Of a stretch of DNA of 23,159 nt, positions 19,186 to 23,159 are shown in pieces; the first letter of the stretch is position 1; the number at the start of each line of letters is the position of its first letter. The position numbers and the translations under genes are program-made. The stretch is from Mantamonas sphyraenae (taxonomy: Eukaryota > CRuMs > Mantamonadidae). The stretch covers positions 1-23,159 of the forward strand of contig JAPMXV010000066.1 in NCBI GenBank assembly GCA_026936335.1, in the 5' to 3' direction. Below the pieces are notes generated by a model that was not told the DNA's origin, did not search any database, and saw nothing but the letters and a program-made list of their open reading frames with translations.

Positions 19186-21570
19186 TCATTCGATGCGCTG
19201 GCGTTTGGAGGAGGAGGAGGAGGAGGAGGAGGAGGAGGAAGGGTCTTTGCGCTTGGGCAGGGTGAAGGCGGGGATGGGGTAGGCGTTGACGAGTGCGACG
19301 GTGGTAGGGCGGGTGGTGATGTGGGGTGTGATGCGGTCGATGAGGGTGTGGAGGAGGGTGTGCAGTGTGGTGTCGTTGGGTTTGGGGTTGTCGAGCCAGG
19401 CGATCTTGAGGGAGAGGGAGGTGACGCCGCGGGTGACGGTGTGGCTGATGGCACCTTTTACATGATTGTAGGTGAGTTGAGGCCTGAGGAGGCGGAGAAA
19501 GAAGGCCAGGTCGACAGGCGGCACGGGAACGTTGCCCAGCGCCAGGATGATGTGTCGCACCAGGGACGGCAAGCTGCCGTTGTTGATCAGCTCACGCAGT
19601 GCCTGGTGCTTGTGTGCGTGCTGATGGCGAGGGTGCTTGGCTGCGCGTGCCTTCATGTGTGCCAGGAGCGTCTGGAACTCCCGCGCCGTGCAGCTGCCAC
19701 GCTCGTCGCTGGGCGAGGCTTTGCTCCAGCCACTGCGCACAGACTCAGGGTGCCACTTGTGCACCTCGGCGGTGGTGAGGTGGTGGTCGTAATCGCATTG
19801 TGTCCAGTGTGGGTCGCTTTCGTTGTCAGCAGGGCGTCGTGCTTTCTGGAGCCACAGCTGGGTCTGCTTGTGCTCCTCCCAGGTGCTGGGATGTGTTCTG
19901 TTGCCGAGAGTGTCCATCTCTGTCATGAGCAGGTGGAGGAGGGCGTAGTTGGGGTCGCCGTGGTCATGTGGCTCCTCCAGCCAGCACACCTTCAACTCAG
20001 CCTTTGTCACACCCATGGCCAGACCAGCGTGGATGATGGCATGGCTGCATGCATGTCGATCCATATCACAGCCGAGGAGGGTGAGGCAGAAGGCCATGTC
20101 GCCCTGGGAGAGGGGAATGTTGCCCAGAACGAGCTGAATCTGTCGGACCAGCGTCAGCAGGGTGCCATGGCAGACCACAACACGCGCTTGCAGGGTCGTC
20201 AGGTCGGGGATGTCGTCGAAAGGATGCTCATTGGCCAGAGTGTGCATGTGCTTCAGCAGTGCCGTATGCTCCTTCATGTTGCTGTGGCTGCGCTCGCTCT
20301 TGCGCCACTGCGTCCAGCCACTGCGCACAACGCCATCTGGCAGTCCATCCTCCACAGCCATATTCTCCTCCTCTGTTGGCTCGGCAAGAACAAGCTCGGT
20401 GATGCGGAGGGCGTTGATTGCATCGGTGGTGGTGGGGCGGGTGGTGATGTGGGGTGTGATGCGGTCGATGAGGGTGTGGAGGAGGGTGTGCAGTGTGGCG
20501 TCGCTGGGTTTGGGGTTGTCGAGCCAGGCGATCTTGAGGGAAAGGGAGGTGACGCCGCGGGTGAGGGTGAGGCCGATGGCATTGCGTACCTGCTGGTAGG
20601 TGAGACGTGGCCTGAGGAGGCGGACAAAGAAGGCCATGTCGACAGGCGGCACGGCAACGTTGCCAAGCGCCAGGATGATGTGTCGGAGAAGGGACTTCAG
20701 GCTGCCGTTGTTGATCAGCTCACGCAGTGCCTGGTGTTCGTGTTCGTGCTGATGGCGAGGATGCTTGGCTGCGCGTGCCTTCATGTGTGCCAGCAGCGTC
20801 TGGAACTCCCGCGCCGTGCAGCTACCACGCTCGTCGTTGGGATTGTGCGCTGCCCAGCCACTGCGCACAGACACAGGATGCCACTCTTCCACCTTGATGG
20901 TGGTGAGGTGGTGGTCGTAGTCGCATTGTGTCCAGTGTGGGTCGCTGTCGTTGTCAGCAGGGCGTCGTGCTTTCTGCAGCCACAGCTGGGTCTGCTTGTG
21001 CTGCTTCCAGGTGGTGGGATGAGGTCTGTTGCCGAGAGTGTCCATCTCTGTCATGAGCAGGTGGAGGAGGGCGTAGTTGGGGTCGCCGTGGTTGTGTGGC
21101 TCCTCCAGCCAGCATACCTTCAACCCAGCCTTTGTCACACCCATGGCCAGACCAGCGTTGGGGATGGCAAGTCTGCACGTCTGTTGATCCATATCGCGGC
21201 CGAGAAGGGTGAGGCAGAAGGCCATGTCACCCTGGGAGAGGGGAATGTTGCCCAGAGCGAGCTGAATCTGTCGGACAAGCGCCAACAGGGGGCCATGGCA
21301 GACCACAACACGCGCCTGCAGGGTCATGAGGTCGGGGATGTCGTTGATGGGATGCTCATTGGCCAGAGTGTGCATGTGGTTCAGCAGTGCCGTGTGCTCC
21401 TCCTTGTTGCTGCGGCTGCGCTCGCAATGATTTCCACCAACTGCCCACCCTTTGCGCACAACACCACCTGGCAACTTGTTCGTCTTGTTCATGCCTGCAT
21501 TCTTCCGTGCGCCGGTGTCTCCGTTCTTGGCACTCCTTGCCCGTGTGCTCGACGTTCCTGTCGGTGCCAC
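19186..21570 (-). CDS. Subtelomeric protein with four related ~125-residue modules (A-B-A'-B'), unknown family
   Basis: A 794-codon open frame on minus opens with GTG at 21570 (first ATG at 21492) and ends with TAA/TAG/TGA at 19186. I recognise no family. Four modules lie at residues of about 58-183 (A), 254-380 (B), 434-559 (A') and 630-756 (B'). All share a core like LVRxIxLALGNIP then DMAF, an AI, GVT, LK and WLxxP. Each module is preceded by VRSGW or VRKGW. A spacer with WTQCDYDHHLTT joins A to B and A' to B'. The C-terminus is 11 serines followed by KRQRIE, a possible nuclear signal. A 753-codon frame is also open antisense. Minus is preferred because A and B are recognisably homologous there and the Ser-tail/basic end is sensible. 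It may be the last exon of a gene that begins at 22772: an acceptor TGGCAG before 21569 would join in phase. Confidence 0.7.
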   Translation of the reverse strand: MAPTGTSSTRARSAKNGDTGARKNAGMNKTNKLPGGVVRKGWAVGGNHCERSRSNKEEHTALLNHMHTLANEHPINDIPDLMTLQARVVVCHGPLLALVRQIQLALGNIPLSQGDMAFCLTLLGRDMDQQTCRLAIPNAGLAMGVTKAGLKVCWLEEPHNHGDPNYALLHLLMTEMDTLGNRPHPTTWKQHKQTQLWLQKARRPADNDSDPHWTQCDYDHHLTTIKVEEWHPVSVRSGWAAHNPNDERGSCTAREFQTLLAHMKARAAKHPRHQHEHEHQALRELINNGSLKSLLRHIILALGNVAVPPVDMAFFVRLLRPRLTYQQVRNAIGLTLTRGVTSLSLKIAWLDNPKPSDATLHTLLHTLIDRITPHITTRPTTTDAINALRITELVLAEPTEEENMAVEDGLPDGVVRSGWTQWRKSERSHSNMKEHTALLKHMHTLANEHPFDDIPDLTTLQARVVVCHGTLLTLVRQIQLVLGNIPLSQGDMAFCLTLLGCDMDRHACSHAIIHAGLAMGVTKAELKVCWLEEPHDHGDPNYALLHLLMTEMDTLGNRTHPSTWEEHKQTQLWLQKARRPADNESDPHWTQCDYDHHLTTAEVHKWHPESVRSGWSKASPSDERGSCTAREFQTLLAHMKARAAKHPRHQHAHKHQALRELINNGSLPSLVRHIILALGNVPVPPVDLAFFLRLLRPQLTYNHVKGAISHTVTRGVTSLSLKIAWLDNPKPNDTTLHTLLHTLIDRITPHITTRPTTVALVNAYPIPAFTLPKRKDPSSSSSSSSSSSKRQRIE
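19207..19239 (-). repeat. (GGA)11 microsatellite coding polyserine
   Basis: Eleven GGA units on plus (TCC on minus) encode 11 serines just before the basic KRQRIE end of the module-repeat protein. Confidence 0.95.
19277..20345 (-). repeat. Downstream coding copy (A'-B') of a ~1.07-kb tandem duplication
   Basis: Aligns with 20405-21473 at a constant offset of 1128 bases. For example, the block at 19321 matches 20449 and 19741 matches 20869. Identity is high by eye, with scattered substitutions and a one-codon length difference near the far end. The offset is exactly 376 codons, so the duplication keeps the frame. Confidence 0.9.
20405..21473 (-). repeat. Upstream coding copy (A-B) of a ~1.07-kb tandem duplication
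   Basis: Partner of 19277-20345. The short unique segment between the copies (about 20346-20404) encodes an acidic linker with EPTEEENMAVEDGL. Confidence 0.9.
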
Positions 21571-21590
21571 TGCCAGCCGTGACCCTGCGC

Positions 21591-22772
21591 CTACGCTGTC
21601 CGCTGCCTTTCCTCTGTTGGGGGAGCAGTAAGACGACTGTTTTGGCCTCTGCGTCGTCGTCTGTGCCCTCTACTTGTGCGTTTTGGCTGCCATTCGTCCG
21701 TGTCCTCCTGCTCCATGTCGTCTGCGTCGTCGTCGCTGTCATCTTGCGGCATGCACTCCTCATCCATGGCATCACCAGTGTCTGCAAAGCTGAGTGCGCC
21801 CTGAGTGTCCAACTCGTCGTCCACGTGCTGCTGGGTTGCGTCGTTTGCCTCGCCGTCTCTATCGTACGCCTCCATCCCTGAGCTGGTCATCCACTGTGAG
21901 TTGCTGGAGATTGACCGTGGTTCACGGTGGCCAAAGTCCAGGAACATCAGGTCTTCCACGTCGCCAGTGTCATGTGTGTGTGTGTCCTGGTCTGCGTCGT
22001 CGTCGTCGCTGTCTCCAGTCTGCCGTGTGGCCTGGTGGGAGGAGGACGACGATGTGGTGGTGGACGTGGTCCGTGTGATGCCAACAAAGGCAGGGCTGAT
22101 GCGTTTGGGGACGCGGTTGTGGTTTGTGGTGCGTTGAGCAGGCGGAAGGTGCGACGGAGTCTGAGCGAAGTGCATCTGGCCGGTTTGTCGCGGCTGAGGA
22201 GGCGGCGGAGGAGGGTAGGCGTAGTATGGGTGGCCCTGGTGAGCATATGCGTAGTGCTGCTGGGAGTGGGTGTTGACAGGGACCCAGATGATGGGTGGTT
22301 GTGGGTGCTGGTACGGGTTTTGTACGCCAGGAACGGGCAGCATGTTCGGAAACGGCTGGGCAGCCATGGGAGGGACCATGTACGCGTAGCTGTGGGGGAG
22401 ACGGGGAGGGGCAGGGCGGGGTGTGAACGGTAAGCGGAAGGCGGAATGGACGGCGTCAGTGCAGAAGCGGGGAGAAGGGAGGCTGGAACGAGCAGAGAGG
22501 GGAAAACGAAGGAGATTGGCAGACGGGGAAACTGGCAACGGGGAGGGCAGTGACAGGGGAGAGGGGATCGGAGAAGAGCGGAGAAGGCAGCAACGGTGGT
22601 GATGGGGAAGTGGAGAAGCAGGGCAGGAGTGGAAGGAAGCGACAGAGGCATGGAGAAGGCAAGGAAGCGGGAAAAGCGGGCAGTCAGAAAACGGAGTGGA
22701 AGGCAGAACGCACGCTGGGTAGGTGTTGGGTGTGTGTTGTTGCTTCGGAGTGCTTGAGTAGTCTTTGTCCAT
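21591..22772 (-). CDS. Pro/Tyr-rich then acidic/basic low-complexity protein; probable 5' exons of the module-repeat gene
   Basis: Exon 1 (22772-22714) starts MDKDYSSTPKQQHTPNTYPA. A 324-nt intron (22713-22390, donor GTGCGT, acceptor CCACAG) is open and a multiple of three. Exon 2 starts at 22389 with YAYMVPPMAAQPFPNMLPV. It continues with QQHYAYAHQGHPYYAYPPPPPP, a Thr/Ser run, an acidic region (DDDDADQD, DDSDDDADDMEQED) and a basic end HRRRRRGQ, with a stop at 21591. This looks like a disordered nuclear, possibly RNA- or DNA-associated, protein; that is inference from composition. Alternative model: a 104-nt intron 21673-21570 (donor GTAGAG) joins ...QPKRT to MAPTGTSSTR in phase, fusing this to the module-repeat frame as one protein of about 1,052 residues. 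Confidence 0.6.
   Translation of the reverse strand: MDKDYSSTPKQQHTPNTYPACVLPSTPFSDCPLFPLPCLLHASVASFHSCPASPLPHHHRCCLLRSSPIPSPLSLPSPLPVSPSANLLRFPLSARSSLPSPRFCTDAVHSAFRLPFTPRPAPPRLPHSYAYMVPPMAAQPFPNMLPVPGVQNPYQHPQPPIIWVPVNTHSQQHYAYAHQGHPYYAYPPPPPPQPRQTGQMHFAQTPSHLPPAQRTTNHNRVPKRISPAFVGITRTTSTTTSSSSSHQATRQTGDSDDDDADQDTHTHDTGDVEDLMFLDFGHREPRSISSNSQWMTSSGMEAYDRDGEANDATQQHVDDELDTQGALSFADTGDAMDEECMPQDDSDDDADDMEQEDTDEWQPKRTSRGHRRRRRGQNSRLTAPPTEERQRTA
22390..22713 (-). other. 324-nt intron of the subtelomeric gene
   Basis: C-rich on the coding strand and G-rich on plus. It has no stop in the reading frame and a length divisible by three, so retention would insert 108 residues. No RNA gene or motif was recognised inside. 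Confidence 0.6.
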
Positions 22773-23043
22773 GATGGTGGTGGTGGAACTGGAGTGTATG
22801 TGGATTGTGTTGGACAGGTGGAGGGAGTTGTGGGTGTTAGTGATACTTTGGTTGAAGGCGGACGGGCAGTGCTGACTGCGCGGCGTTACAGGACGGCGGC
22901 CACTCACCAGCAACATTTCCACTCCCACCCATTGCCCACTGCCCCAGGTCACCACGCAACTCAGCCACACCGCCAGCAATCACAAGCACAACTCACACAA
23001 ACTAGACCGGACTCACATCACAACCTAGACAGGGAAAAATGAC
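22773..23043. other. Subtelomeric spacer of 271 bp
   Basis: Everything between the last gene's ATG and the telomere repeats. It presumably contains that gene's promoter. The plus strand is G/T-rich to about 22900, then abruptly C/A-rich to 23040. No satellite, transposon end or gene was recognised. Confidence 0.7.
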
Positions 23044-23159
23044 TTAGGGTTAGGGTTAGGGTTAGGGTTAGGGTTAGGGTTAGGGTTAGGGTTAGGGTTA
23101 GGGTTAGGGTTAGGGTTAGGGTTAGGGTTAGGGGTTAGGGTTAGGGTTAGGGTTTAGGG
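23044..23159 (+). repeat. Telomere, (TTAGGG)n
   Basis: About 19 TTAGGG units run to the right edge, with the G-rich strand reading 5' to 3' outwards as expected at a right chromosome end. One unit near 23127-23133 has an extra G (TTAGGGG) and the last unit is TTTAGGG. Confidence 0.98.

Noticed and set aside
21356-21787. 143-codon minus frame with a Cys/Arg-rich end
   Set aside because: It is a third frame overlapping the junction of the two better-supported frames, starts inside them and has no motif of its own.
19186-22979. Transposable element at the chromosome end
   Set aside because: No transposase, reverse transcriptase or integrase motif, no terminal inverted repeats and no target-site duplication could be seen.

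Overview
This is the end of a nuclear chromosome from a eukaryote. The last 116 bases are TTAGGG repeats read towards the right edge, so the right edge is the chromosome terminus. Genes are split by short GT-AG introns, and the standard stops TGA and TAG are used. The window holds an axonemal dynein, a cytosolic chaperonin subunit, a snoRNP core protein and a two-domain phosphatidylethanolamine methyltransferase of the fungal CHO2 kind. That set suggests a flagellated unicellular eukaryote with a compact, GC-rich genome. I cannot name the clade.

Layout from left to right: (1) the 3' nine kilobases of an axonemal dynein heavy chain of the DNAH10 (I1/f inner arm) type on +, whose first 2.2 kb is riddled with frame breaks while the remaining 6.8 kb is clean; (2) a secreted AttH/CrtC-like lipocalin-fold protein on -; (3) CCT1 (TCP-1 alpha) on -; (4) NOP58 on +, diverging from CCT1 across only 64 bp; (5) a serine-rich coiled-coil protein on -; (6) CHO2 on +, diverging from gene 5 across 84 bp; (7) a subtelomeric gene or gene pair on -, encoding a proline/tyrosine-rich and acidic N-terminal part followed by an unrecognised protein built of four related ~125-residue modules (A-B-A'-B'); (8) a 271-bp spacer and the telomere.

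The genes do not form one pathway. Most are housekeeping genes placed by compaction: convergent pairs are separated by 50 to 77 bp and divergent pairs by 64 and 84 bp. The less ordinary parts are the module-repeat protein next to the telomere, with its internal 1,128-bp-period duplication, and a strong strand asymmetry. Four-fold degenerate codon positions end mostly in G in + genes and mostly in C in - genes, and introns are G-rich on + whichever strand the gene uses. The G-rich strand is therefore the same along almost the whole window, and the subtelomeric repeat gene fits this pattern poorly.

Single-base frame breaks in otherwise conserved genes (CCT1, NOP58, dynein 5' part) look like consensus errors of a long-read assembly rather than gene decay. 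All gene models are from reading only, and splice sites were chosen by phase and by recalled family alignments.
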